From assembly GCF_014281125.1 (NCBI RefSeq), contig NZ_JACOEA010000007.1, positions 1 to 64,000 on the forward strand: 64,000 bases of DNA. Reading direction: 5' to 3'. Shown here piece by piece: positions 7,437 to 15,650 of this stretch. Position 1 is the stretch's first letter. Each line of letters opens with the position of its first letter. This DNA is from Lawsonibacter celer (lineage in GTDB: Bacteria > Bacillota > Clostridia > Oscillospirales > Oscillospiraceae). The notes beneath the pieces are model-generated. The model was not told the DNA's origin and made no database searches. It saw only the letters and a program-made list of their open reading frames with translations. The translations under genes and the position numbers were made by a program.

Positions 7437-8056
7437 ACCAAGATCATACCCCGGTCGCCCTTCTGAAATCCGCAGGCGTTGGCCTCGTCGTAGTCGATGT
7501 GCACCACGGTGGCGAATTTGGGGGAAACCCGCACCTCCACGTCCCCGAACACCAGCGGGCGGGTGGTGAAACACTTCAGGCGCACATTCTGCTTGTCCGC
7601 TAAGCCGAAGCGCGCCGCATCCTCCGGGGTCATGTGGATGTGCCGCTTGGCCGTGATCAGCCCCCGGGGGAGGGTGATGGTCCGGTCCCCCCGACGGACG
7701 GTGACGGCCGGCGTGTCCGCGATCTCCCCAGAGATGCGCACCGGGGGGCGCACGCCCAGGACCACCGCGTCGGTCAGGGAGATCTCCGCCTGGCTCTCAG
7801 GCCGCTCAGGCCCCAGAACCACCACGTTGCGCAGCTCTCCCTTGGGCCCGGCAAGGGTCACCCGCTCGGCACACACGAACTGCCCGGGCTGGGACAGATC
7901 CTTGACCCGGTTGAGTTGGTAGCCCGTACCGAAGAGCGCCTCCACATCGGCCCGGCTAAGGTGGATATGCCGTCCGCTGGCCTCGATCTCAAGAGTCAGG
8001 CGGGCAATCAGCCGCTCTGCCAGGCGCGGTATATCTATGCTATTTACTGCGTTCAT
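7433..8056 (-). CDS. pduL: Phosphate propanoyltransferase PduL (phosphotransacylase)
   Basis: A 207-residue PduL enzyme, which converts acyl-CoA and phosphate to acyl phosphate and recycles CoA inside the compartment. Two similar beta-barrel halves carry the zinc-binding motifs: EASGRHIHLSRADVEALFG (about residues 30-48), AKRHIHMTPEDA (about 137-148) and VHIDYDEANACG (about 188-199). Its first ~20 residues (IDIPRLAERLIARLTLEI) form an amphipathic helix that could serve as encapsulation peptide. It overlaps the 3' end of eutT by 17 bases. It plays the EutD role here, making acetyl phosphate from acetyl-CoA. Confidence 0.92.
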   Translation of the reverse strand: MNAVNSIDIPRLAERLIARLTLEIEASGRHIHLSRADVEALFGTGYQLNRVKDLSQPGQFVCAERVTLAGPKGELRNVVVLGPERPESQAEISLTDAVVLGVRPPVRISGEIADTPAVTVRRGDRTITLPRGLITAKRHIHMTPEDAARFGLADKQNVRLKCFTTRPLVFGDVEVRVSPKFATVVHIDYDEANACGFQKGDRGMILV

Positions 8057-8795
8057 ATTTTCCCGCCTTCAGCTTAATCATCATAATCCATAGCAGGGAG
8101 GACAGCCGGTTCAGACCCAGAATGATATCCTCCCGCGCCACATTGCCGTCCGCGTCCCGGAAGGCCCCATAGGCCGCCAGCTCAGTCCTGCGTACCACAG
8201 TGCGCACCTTGTTCACTGCCAGCAGGGCGGGGCCGTCGCTGTAATGGACTAGGAAATGGGGCTGGCCGAAGTGTTTCTCCGGATAGTGGGAATACTCCCT
8301 CAGCTGCTCCGGGGTATAGCCGCACAGGCGCACCTCACCCACCGGCTCGTCCAGCACATCGAAGCGAATATTCCGCCGTACAAAGGAGAGTACCTCCTCC
8401 AGCTCCTCCGTCAGCGTTCGGTATCCCTCCTCTGCAGCGGCCTGCTGGGCGAGCAGGATCTCCGCCTCCAGCAGGTCGATCATGCCCCGAAAGGCGATGC
8501 GGGGGTGATCCTTGAATACCAGCACATTGCCCTTCAGGTGGGTCATGTGCTCGGGCTTCTCGTTCAGCTGCGCACCAAAGAGGGTGCGGTATTTGGCCGG
8601 GGCCGCCCCGCCGGAGCCGCCGGGCTTTCCGGACGTTTCCTCCGGCTTTCCCTGTGGATAGACCACCTCCACCCGGTGTTCCTGCAGGTAGTCCCTGGCC
8701 CCGGGGGCGAGCACCTGGTCCCGGCGCACCACCACGGGCCCCCGGGTGCCGTTGTTGGACATGGCACGCACATCCTCCAGGGTGAGCAGGGCCAT
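8040..8795 (-). CDS. eutT: Corrinoid adenosyltransferase EutT
   Basis: A 251-residue protein of the EutT cobalamin adenosyltransferase type, supplying adenosylcobalamin for the lyase EutBC. Recognisable stretches are HLKGNVLVFKDHPRIAFRG and the C-terminal FGQPHFLVHYSDGPALLAVN. The enteric EutT metal motif with a Cys-Cys cluster is absent: only one cysteine (RLCGYTPEQ) occurs, so it looks like the metal-independent Firmicutes type. It starts 4 bases after eutM and its end overlaps pduL. Confidence 0.85.
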   Translation of the reverse strand: MALLTLEDVRAMSNNGTRGPVVVRRDQVLAPGARDYLQEHRVEVVYPQGKPEETSGKPGGSGGAAPAKYRTLFGAQLNEKPEHMTHLKGNVLVFKDHPRIAFRGMIDLLEAEILLAQQAAAEEGYRTLTEELEEVLSFVRRNIRFDVLDEPVGEVRLCGYTPEQLREYSHYPEKHFGQPHFLVHYSDGPALLAVNKVRTVVRRTELAAYGAFRDADGNVAREDIILGLNRLSSLLWIMMIKLKAGKYERSK

Positions 8796-8798
8796 GGC

Positions 8799-9467
8799 TT
8801 AGCCCTCGCTCCTGGCGTGGGGCAGGATACCGTCCACCTCGGCGTGGGGGCGGGGAATGACGTGGACGGAGATGAGCTCCCCCACCTTCTCGGCAGCCGC
8901 GGCGCCCGCGTCGGTGGCCGCCTTGACGGCGCCCACGTCGCCCCGGACCATGACGGTCACCAGGCCGCCGCCCACCTGCTCCTTGCCTACCAGCTGGACG
9001 TTAGCCGCCTTTACCATGGCGTCCGCGGCCTCAATTGCCCCTACCAGGCCCCTGGTCTCCACCATACCCAGCGCGTTTGTGTTTGCCATGCGAATCTCTC
9101 CTTTCTCATTGGGCTTCTCCCGGGAGAAGCCATCGCCTGAGGCGATTGACGCGGGGAGGGTCTCCCCGCTGTTTTTTTGTTTTGTGCTGCCGGCCGCGCG
9201 CCTGCGCGCCGGCTTTTGTGTCTGCGCGGACAGCCCGGTCCCCGAGGGGCGGTGCTCCCCCACCGGCGCGGCGGTGGCGGTAGGGATGTGGGGCGCGCCC
9301 CCTACCCGGCCTGCCGGCGCCCCATTGGCGGCGTAAACCTCGTGTTCCATATCGTCCTCCAGGCCTTCCGGCGCCTCCGCCATCAGGGCGTTGGACAGGG
9401 CCTGCACCTCCTGGAGAATGGCCTCATGGGGGTTGAGGAGCACACCGTCTGCATTGACCTCGCTCAT
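8799..9467 (-). CDS. eutM: EutM-type BMC shell protein with 126-residue N-terminal extension (internal start at 9089 gives canonical EutM)
   Basis: The last 96 codons, from the ATG at 9089, encode a standard BMC-domain shell hexamer subunit ([20 protein letters not shown], then [17 protein letters not shown] and [15 protein letters not shown]). The frame stays open 126 codons further upstream to an ATG at 9467 that overlaps the eutE stop by 4 bases. That region has an amphipathic helix ([20 protein letters not shown]), then a Gly/Ala/Pro-rich linker. AAAGGAGAG directly precedes 9089, so EutM can be made alone; both a short and a long form are possible. DNA encoding the linker contains three consecutive palindromes. 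Confidence 0.8.
   Translation of the reverse strand: MSEVNADGVLLNPHEAILQEVQALSNALMAEAPEGLEDDMEHEVYAANGAPAGRVGGAPHIPTATAAPVGEHRPSGTGLSAQTQKPARRRAAGSTKQKNSGETLPASIASGDGFSREKPNEKGEIRMANTNALGMVETRGLVGAIEAADAMVKAANVQLVGKEQVGGGLVTVMVRGDVGAVKAATDAGAAAAEKVGELISVHVIPRPHAEVDGILPHARSEG
9112..9178. repeat. Three consecutive palindromes upstream of the internal eutM start
   Basis: A perfect 20-base palindrome GGCTTCTCCCGGGAGAAGCC occupies 9112-9131. ATCGCC-TGA-GGCGAT follows at 9132-9146, then GCGGGGAG-GGT-CTCCCCGC at 9151-9169, with a plus-strand T-run after it. The last looks like a plus-strand terminator although no plus-strand gene is nearby. Confidence 0.7.
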
Positions 9468-10933
9468 ACGTTCAGCCTCCTCAGGATCTGCTCTACCAGT
9501 GCCTCCAGTCCGGCGGTGTCCAGTCCGGGCCGCCCGGGCTCAAAGGGTGCGGAGGACGCCCCGGCGCGCAGCTCCTCAATCTCCCGCACGCCCCAGGCCA
9601 CCCGTTTGATGTTGATCAGGTCCAGCGGGCCGATGTTGTTGGAACTGGAGGAGCCGCCCACGGCCCCGCACCCCAGGGTGAGGGCGGGGAACAGGCAGGT
9701 GGTGGCCCCGATGCCTCCCAGGGCGGAGGGGGTGTTCACCAGCACCCGGCTGGCAGGCACCTCCTGCGCAAAGCGGCGCACCACATTCTCCTCCTCGCTG
9801 TGGATGGAGAAGGTGTGGCCCGCCCCCTCCCACTCCAGGATCTCCACACAGCGGCGGAGCACCGCGGCCTCATCCTCCTCCACGTAGTAAGCCAGGATGA
9901 GACCCAGCTTCTCGTTGGAATAGGGATAGCCCCGGCCCACGCCGGTCTCCCGGGCCACCAGCACCCGGGCCCCCGGGGGCATCCCCTCCAGCCCGGCCAG
10001 CTTGGCCACAGTCTCCACGGATTTGCCCACAATGGCCGGGTTCATCGTGCCGTTGGCGCGCAGGATGAATTTGGACAGCTTGCGGTGCTCCCCGTCGGGC
10101 AGGATCCACGCCCCCTGCCGCTGAAGCTCCGCCGTCACCGCCTGGTCCATCTCCCGGGTGACCACAATGGACTGCTCGCTGGCGCATACCGTTCCGTTGT
10201 CAAAGGTCTTGGAGTCCAGAATACGCTTTACCGCCAGGGCCACGTCCGCGCTTTTGTGGATATAGGCCGGACCGTTGCCTGCCCCCACGCCGATGGCCGG
10301 CGTGCCGGAGGAATAGGCTGCTTTGACCATGGCCCCGCCACCAGTCGCCAGGATCAGCCGGGTATGGTCGTGCCGCATCAGCTCGTTGGTGGCCTCCAGG
10401 GTGGGGGTCGTGATGCACCCGATGGCCCCCGCCGGGGCCCCGGCGCTCTCCGCCGCCCGGCGGACCACATTTACGGTCTCCAGAATACAGTTTACCGCGC
10501 TGGGATGGGGGGAAAAAATGATGGGGTTGCCCGCCTTCATACAGATCATGGCCTTGTAAATCACCGTGGAGGTGGGGTTGGTGGAGGGCACCAGCCCCGC
10601 CACGATACCCACCGGCACCCCCACGTCAATGGTGCGCTTCTCCCGGTTCTCCGCCAGGATGCCGTGGGTGCGCTCGTCCTTGATGGCGTCGTAGAGGGTC
10701 AGGGCGGCAAAGCGGTTTTTCAGCTCCTTATCCGCCGGACGGCCGAAGCCAGTCTCCTCCACTGCCATGTCCCCCAGCCGCCGGGCGTGATCCGCCGCCG
10801 CGGCTGAGATGGCCGCTGTTATTTTGTCCAGGTCTGCCTGGCTCATGCGCTCCAGCACGCTCTGGGCCCGCCGCGCCTGGGCGATGAGGCCGCGCACCTC
10901 CTGGATGGATCTTAAGTCTTTGTCCAGTTCCAT
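9464..10933 (-). CDS. eutE: CoA-acylating acetaldehyde dehydrogenase EutE
   Basis: A 489-residue aldehyde dehydrogenase oxidizing acetaldehyde to acetyl-CoA with NAD+ inside the compartment. The catalytic cysteine lies in [11 protein letters not shown] and the nucleotide-binding regions include [15 protein letters not shown] and [15 protein letters not shown]. The start at 10933 is set by GGAGG 7 bases upstream (MELDKDLRS). The usual N-terminal encapsulation helix is missing; instead the C-terminus ends in an amphipathic helix ([15 protein letters not shown]) after a Pro/Gly linker. The stop overlaps the next frame by 4 bases (ATGA). Confidence 0.93.
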   Translation of the reverse strand: MELDKDLRSIQEVRGLIAQARRAQSVLERMSQADLDKITAAISAAAADHARRLGDMAVEETGFGRPADKELKNRFAALTLYDAIKDERTHGILAENREKRTIDVGVPVGIVAGLVPSTNPTSTVIYKAMICMKAGNPIIFSPHPSAVNCILETVNVVRRAAESAGAPAGAIGCITTPTLEATNELMRHDHTRLILATGGGAMVKAAYSSGTPAIGVGAGNGPAYIHKSADVALAVKRILDSKTFDNGTVCASEQSIVVTREMDQAVTAELQRQGAWILPDGEHRKLSKFILRANGTMNPAIVGKSVETVAKLAGLEGMPPGARVLVARETGVGRGYPYSNEKLGLILAYYVEEDEAAVLRRCVEILEWEGAGHTFSIHSEEENVVRRFAQEVPASRVLVNTPSALGGIGATTCLFPALTLGCGAVGGSSSSNNIGPLDLINIKRVAWGVREIEELRAGASSAPFEPGRPGLDTAGLEALVEQILRRLNV

Positions 10934-11249
10934 AGAATACCTCCGTTTCCACCCCCCCAAAGAGCGGAGGGGGCATCGCGCCCTGCGGGCACGTATCCTG
11001 CCGCGCAGCGGCAGGGAGCTTCCGCAGAAAATCGACGCGCCTCATACCTCCCGGGGACGATGAGCCACCGCCCTCACCGCTTCCGCAAAGGCGGCCGCGC
11101 TCCCCACCCGGCTTCCGCCGGGCGGGGGCCCCATTTTCCTGCATCCTCGGGCGAAGTGAATTCGCCCTGCGGCAAGGGTTTGCCCTCGGTCAAATCCTTG
11201 GACGCGCCTTACGGCGCGGCTCGCTTCCGCTCGCGCGGCGGACGGCCGG
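10934..11249 (-). other. eutL-eutE spacer (316 bases) with duplicated eutL 3' end
   Basis: This gap contains no convincing gene. It holds a 57-base copy of the eutL 3' end (11042-11098), several short GC-rich inverted repeats (for example GCGCC-TTAC-GGCGC near 11210) and the GGAGG ribosome site for eutE. The long frame crossing it is an artefact of GC-rich composition. Confidence 0.6.
11042..11098. repeat. Partial duplicate of the eutL 3' end
   Basis: Bases 11042-11098 match 11250-11306 at 55 of 57 positions, offset 208 bases. The copy encodes the last ~18 residues of EutL and its stop (AFAEAVRAVA then RPREV) with one amino-acid change, but has no start of its own. It looks like the scar of a tandem duplication or recombination event. 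Confidence 0.85.
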
Positions 11250-11903
11250 TCATACCTCCCGGGGCCGCTGAGCCACCGCCCTCACCGCTTCCGCAAAGGC
11301 GGCCGCCGCCGCGTTGCAGGCGGACTGGGTTCCGGTGAGCAGGCCGCCGCCGAAGTTGGTCTCACTGGGCGGCTCAAAGAGGGCTACCAGCTCCACGTCG
11401 CTGGCCTTCAGGGCCTCGTCCAGCCCCACCACCGCCTCCATAGGGGGCGCGATGAGATAGGCCAGGGCCTCGCCCTCCTTTACCCCGGCGGTCTTGGACA
11501 GGTAGGTGCCCGTGCGGGAGACCGTGTGGGCAAAATAGACGATGGAATCGTCCTCGTTGGCCGAGCGGAAGCCCACGCCGCTCTCCAGAAACGCCGTACA
11601 GGCCCGCAGGCCGGACTGCACCTCTGCCGGATTGGGTCCGGCCAGGATGCCGATAACTTCGCCGGCCAGCTTGGTGGATGCGTTGGCCGCGCCGGCGTAG
11701 AGGCTCCTGCCGTACACCACCTCCACCGCAGCGGCCTTTGTGGCCTCGTCCAGGGCGCAGTAGGTCACGTCGTCGCTGTCCGCGGTGATGATACCGATGG
11801 AGCGGTACTGCTCCGGCAGCCCCAATTTTTGGGCCAGTGTATCACTGACATTGGCAATCGTATGGGTGGAGAGTACCTTTGCAGGGATTAAATCGCCTGT
11901 CAT
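11250..11903 (-). CDS. eutL: EutL tandem-BMC shell protein
   Basis: A 217-residue tandem BMC-domain protein that forms trimeric facets with a gated pore in ethanolamine compartments. The second domain carries MEAVVGLDEALKASDVELVA followed by SETNFGGGLLTGTQSACNAA, typical of EutL. Length equals the family norm (about 217-219). It starts 13 bases after the eutC stop. The last 57 bases including the stop codon are duplicated 208 bases downstream. Confidence 0.93.
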   Translation of the reverse strand: MTGDLIPAKVLSTHTIANVSDTLAQKLGLPEQYRSIGIITADSDDVTYCALDEATKAAAVEVVYGRSLYAGAANASTKLAGEVIGILAGPNPAEVQSGLRACTAFLESGVGFRSANEDDSIVYFAHTVSRTGTYLSKTAGVKEGEALAYLIAPPMEAVVGLDEALKASDVELVALFEPPSETNFGGGLLTGTQSACNAAAAAFAEAVRAVAQRPREV

Positions 11904-11916
11904 ACCTTTCCCCTCC

Positions 11917-12801
11917 TTACAGCTTCAGGTCAATGCCGGATGCCTTTTTCTCCAGCATGGTTTTAATCAGCTCCGCCACGTGGGCGCCCGCCTCTACGGC
12001 GGTGGTGCCCTGGCGGTGGATATTGGAGATGACGGTGCGCTTGGACTCGGGAATACCCAGATAGGGCTTATATGTGACGTAGGCAGACATGGACTCCGCG
12101 GTCACCAAGCCGGGGCGCTCTCCCACCAGCATGCACACCACCTCTGCTCCTGTCAGCTCGCCGATGTGGTCCGACGCACCCACCCGACAGTACTTGACAA
12201 AGAGCACCTTGCCCGGCTGGATTCCGTAGCCCTCCAGTCCGGCCCGAATGGCCTCCATGCAGTCGGGCGCATTGGCCTCGATGGCTGCAGAGGAAAGCCC
12301 GTCCCCCACCACCAGGGCCACTTTGGGACTGACCCCGAAGGTATTCTTGATGATCTGCTGGTTCTGCTCGTCAAAGCGGCGGCCCCGGTCAGGCCTGGTC
12401 AGATACTCATCCTTGTCCGCGCAGAGGGTCTGGCAGAATACCCAGCCGTTCTGATCCACAAACGCCTCGTCCACATGGGAAAAAACCGAATCCTGGGCCG
12501 CCGCATGGTCGGCGCGCACCCGCAGCATTGTAATTGTCTTATACCGCGCACCCGCCCGGCCTACTCCGATACGGGCTGGGGTTTTGCGCTTGAGATCCTG
12601 AAAGGCCGCCCCGTTGCGCGGGTTGGGTACCAGATACTGCTGCCTCAGGTCAATCTCGGAAATATCGTCCAGGCAGCCCGTATTAGTCCCCTCCGGCTGG
12701 GTGGGGTGATAGTCCGCCCCCTTCACCTGGGGTGTGGGGGCCTGTCCGGCCAGTTCGGCCACCATGCGCTCCACCAGAGCGCGCAATTCTTTTTCATTCA
12801 T
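11917..12801 (-). CDS. eutC: Ethanolamine ammonia-lyase small subunit EutC
   Basis: A 294-residue light chain of adenosylcobalamin-dependent ethanolamine ammonia-lyase, which converts ethanolamine to acetaldehyde and ammonia. The corrinoid-contact region [19 protein letters not shown] and the block [20 protein letters not shown] are characteristic. The first ~19 residues ([19 protein letters not shown]) are an amphipathic encapsulation peptide, separated by a short linker from the domain. It follows eutB by 12 bases in the canonical order. Confidence 0.95.
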   Translation of the reverse strand: MNEKELRALVERMVAELAGQAPTPQVKGADYHPTQPEGTNTGCLDDISEIDLRQQYLVPNPRNGAAFQDLKRKTPARIGVGRAGARYKTITMLRVRADHAAAQDSVFSHVDEAFVDQNGWVFCQTLCADKDEYLTRPDRGRRFDEQNQQIIKNTFGVSPKVALVVGDGLSSAAIEANAPDCMEAIRAGLEGYGIQPGKVLFVKYCRVGASDHIGELTGAEVVCMLVGERPGLVTAESMSAYVTYKPYLGIPESKRTVISNIHRQGTTAVEAGAHVAELIKTMLEKKASGIDLKL

Positions 12802-12813
12802 TTACTTTCCCCC

Positions 12814-14178
12814 CTATGCCAGTAAGATGGACGCATCACCCGCTAATTCCGTCAGCTTATTGTCCCGGACAAAGCCCATGTCCTCCAGCCATCGCTGGAA
12901 GGGGGCGATGGCGGTCAGGCCGAACATCTCACGCAGCGCCGCCGTCTCGTGGAAGCCGGTGGTCTGGTAGTTGAGCATCACGTCATCCCCGTGGGGAATC
13001 CCCATGAAATAATTGCACCCGGCGGTGGTCAGCAGCACGGCCAGATCCTCAATATCATTCTGGTCTGCCTTCATATGGTTAGTGTAGCAGGCATCGCAAC
13101 CCATGGGAATGCCGGTGAGCTTGCCCATGAAGTGGTCCTCCAGGCCCGCCCGAATCACCTGTTTGGAGTTATACAGGTACTCCGGCCCGATAAAGCCCAC
13201 CACTGTGTTCACCAGGAAGGGCTGGAACCGCTTGGCAAAGCCGTAGCAGCGGGCCTCCATGACCACTTGGTCGGCCCCGTGGTGGGCTTCGCTGGACAGC
13301 TCGGAGCCCTGGCCGGTCTCAAAGTACATCACATTGGGTCCCTGGGCGGTACCCTCCCGCAACGCCAGCTGACGGGCCTCCTCAATGAGCTTGCCGTCCA
13401 GGCCAAAGGCCTCGTTGCCCTTCTGGCTGCCCGCGATGGACTGAAAAATCAGATCACAGGGCGCGCCCTGGCGCACTGCCTCCATCTGGGTGGTCACATG
13501 CGCCAGCACGCAGATCTGGGTGGGGATGGACCAGCGCTTCTTGATCTCCTGGAAGCGGTCCAGCACCCGCCGCACGCTCTCCACGCTGTCATCCACCGGG
13601 TTGAGGCCCAGCACCGCGTCCCCGGCGCCGTAGGTCAGTCCCTCCAGCAGGCTGGCCATGATGCCGTCCGGGTCGTCGGTGGGATGGTTGGGCTGGAGGC
13701 GGCAGGACAGGGTGCCAGGCTCGCCGATGGTGGTGTTGCAGTGGGCGGTAACCGTAATCTTTTTGGCCGCGTAGATCAGGTCCATGTTACTCATTAGCTT
13801 GGCCACGGCGGCAATCATCTCCGCCGTCAGCCCCCGGCTGATCCGCCGGATAGCCGCCCCGTCGTTTTTTTCGTCCAGCAGCCACTCCCGCAGCTCGGCC
13901 ACGGTCCATCCCTTGATCTCGCCATAGATTTTTTCGTTCACGTCGTCCTGAATGATACGGGTGACCTCGTCCTCCTCATAGGGGACGGCCGGGTGATTGC
14001 GCAGGTCGGCCAGGGTCAGGTTGGCCACCACCACCTTGGCGGCCACCCGCTCCTCGGCATTCTCGGCGGCGATGCCCGCCAGCCGGTCTCCCGACTTCTC
14101 CTCATTGGCCTTGGCCAGGACGTCCTTGACAGACTTGAACTCATAGACATGTCCCAGCAGCTTGGTTTTGAGTATCAA
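12814..14178 (-). CDS. eutB: Ethanolamine ammonia-lyase large subunit EutB
   Basis: A 454-residue catalytic subunit with a TIM-barrel. Family landmarks include KKITVTAHCNTTIGEPGTLS, GAGDAVLGLNPVDDS and the C-terminal IPMGCDACYTNHMKADQNDI with GIPHGDDVMLNYQTT. The start is a TTG (14178), eight bases after AAGGAG; the encoded beginning MILKTKLLGHVYEFKSVKDV agrees with other EutB proteins. With EutC it performs the committing step of the pathway and needs EutA to reactivate it. Confidence 0.96.
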   Translation of the reverse strand: MILKTKLLGHVYEFKSVKDVLAKANEEKSGDRLAGIAAENAEERVAAKVVVANLTLADLRNHPAVPYEEDEVTRIIQDDVNEKIYGEIKGWTVAELREWLLDEKNDGAAIRRISRGLTAEMIAAVAKLMSNMDLIYAAKKITVTAHCNTTIGEPGTLSCRLQPNHPTDDPDGIMASLLEGLTYGAGDAVLGLNPVDDSVESVRRVLDRFQEIKKRWSIPTQICVLAHVTTQMEAVRQGAPCDLIFQSIAGSQKGNEAFGLDGKLIEEARQLALREGTAQGPNVMYFETGQGSELSSEAHHGADQVVMEARCYGFAKRFQPFLVNTVVGFIGPEYLYNSKQVIRAGLEDHFMGKLTGIPMGCDACYTNHMKADQNDIEDLAVLLTTAGCNYFMGIPHGDDVMLNYQTTGFHETAALREMFGLTAIAPFQRWLEDMGFVRDNKLTELAGDASILLA

Positions 14179-14219
14179 ATGATCAGCTCCTTACAAAGCG
14201 TGCGGCCCTGCCGCCCATT

Positions 14220-15650
14220 TTACCCTTTGTTGAATACAAGCGTTTTAATAACAACTGGTAATACCGCTCCGTTTGCAATAGGCGCACCCACGTCGATGTA
14301 ATCGCCGTTGTCCACGCCCACCCCGTCCAAACACAGCAGCGGACCCTCCAGCAGGGGAGCCATGGCCTGACCCAGCACCTTGGCCATGTCAGCCTCCACC
14401 ACAAGCACAGGGAAAAAGCCTTCCTGACACAGGGGCTCCAGTCCGCGGCACACCCCCTGGGCCAGCTCCTTTACCCGCCGGTACTCCGGGTTTTTGCTCC
14501 CCCGCAGGGCCAGGGCGGTCTGGGTCAGCCCCCCCTCGTCGGCAAACCACCCCAGCTTGGCCCGGAGCGCCCCCTCCAGATCGGCGGCGCTCCCCCGCTC
14601 CTCCTCCTCGGTGAGCTTGAGGATGGGCAGGTTTTTCAGCGGGAACTCCACCCCCCGGTAGAAAATGGTGGAGCCGGACAGATCGGTAGAGTGGCTGCCC
14701 GCCCCCACCACGGTGGCCCGGATGGTCTCCGCCCCCCTCCGCAGCCGGACGGACCGGAAGGCCGCCGAGTCCCGGATGGCCCGGCCCAACAGAACACCGA
14801 TGTCCCCATAGGCCCGCCAGTCCCCCTGAGGGTCGTAGATGCAGTCGGCCACGCCGCCGGAGAAGGAGAGGACCGGAGCCTGAACCGGCTCCCATCGGGT
14901 GCCTTCGGTTTTGAAGTGCTCCAGCCGGTCGGTGCCCGGCCGCAGAAGGGCAGCCTGCTCCAAGGCCTCCACCATGATCTGAACCACAGGGGCCAGCTCC
15001 TCCGGCCCCACCCGTTCCCCCACGGCGGGGACCGGACACCAGCCCCGCTCCCCCAGGCGGCGGAGTACCGGAGAGACATAGGTGACTGCTCCGCTCTCCC
15101 GCTCCAGCTTGATCAGCCGTCCGCCCACATTCAGGCAGCCAGTGGCGGCCAGCTCTCCCCGGTCGTACAGGGACAGGTTGGATGTTCCTCCGCCGATATC
15201 AAAGTGTAATACCTTGCAATGATTTTCCCGGGCGTATTCGTCGGCGCCAGCCCCCCGGGCGGCCAGGATGGACTCCAGGTCAGGTCCCGCCGTGGCCACC
15301 ACAAAGTCCCCGGCAAAGGCCGACAGGGCGCGCAGCACCTCTCGGGCGTTTTCCTTTCGGGCGGTCTCACCGGTGATGATGACCGCGCCGGTGCTCACGT
15401 CCTCCCTGCTGAAGCCGGACTTTTCATACTCCTCCGCCACAATGGCCCGCACACCCTCCGCGTCAATCACCGTGTCGGAGCGCAGAGGCGTAAAGTGAAT
15501 GCCGCTGCGGTAGCACACCTCCCGCTTGGCAATGGAGATGCGGGGTACGGAAAAGGGATTAGCCCGGTTCTCCAGAGTGAGCCGTGAGATCACCAGCTGG
15601 GTAGTGGAGGTGCCGATATCAATGCCTACCGAGAGCAGCTCCTCTGCCAT
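14220..15650 (-). CDS. eutA: EutA, reactivating factor for ethanolamine ammonia-lyase
   Basis: A 476-residue ASKHA-fold ATPase that releases damaged cobalamin from EutBC. The phosphate-1 motif GIDIGTSTTQLV lies near residue 10 and the phosphate-2 motif HFDIGGGTSNLSLYDRG in mid-protein. The start is set at 15650 by the TGATG overlap with the eutG stop, rejecting about 67 residues of GC-rich upstream frame. The overlap implies coupled translation with eutG. Confidence 0.93.
   Translation of the reverse strand: MAEELLSVGIDIGTSTTQLVISRLTLENRANPFSVPRISIAKREVCYRSGIHFTPLRSDTVIDAEGVRAIVAEEYEKSGFSREDVSTGAVIITGETARKENAREVLRALSAFAGDFVVATAGPDLESILAARGAGADEYARENHCKVLHFDIGGGTSNLSLYDRGELAATGCLNVGGRLIKLERESGAVTYVSPVLRRLGERGWCPVPAVGERVGPEELAPVVQIMVEALEQAALLRPGTDRLEHFKTEGTRWEPVQAPVLSFSGGVADCIYDPQGDWRAYGDIGVLLGRAIRDSAAFRSVRLRRGAETIRATVVGAGSHSTDLSGSTIFYRGVEFPLKNLPILKLTEEEERGSAADLEGALRAKLGWFADEGGLTQTALALRGSKNPEYRRVKELAQGVCRGLEPLCQEGFFPVLVVEADMAKVLGQAMAPLLEGPLLCLDGVGVDNGDYIDVGAPIANGAVLPVVIKTLVFNKG

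Noticed and set aside
10728..11144. Minus-strand frame in the eutL-eutE spacer as a small gene
   Set aside because: It reads through the duplicated eutL tail and into eutE in another frame, with no ribosome site.
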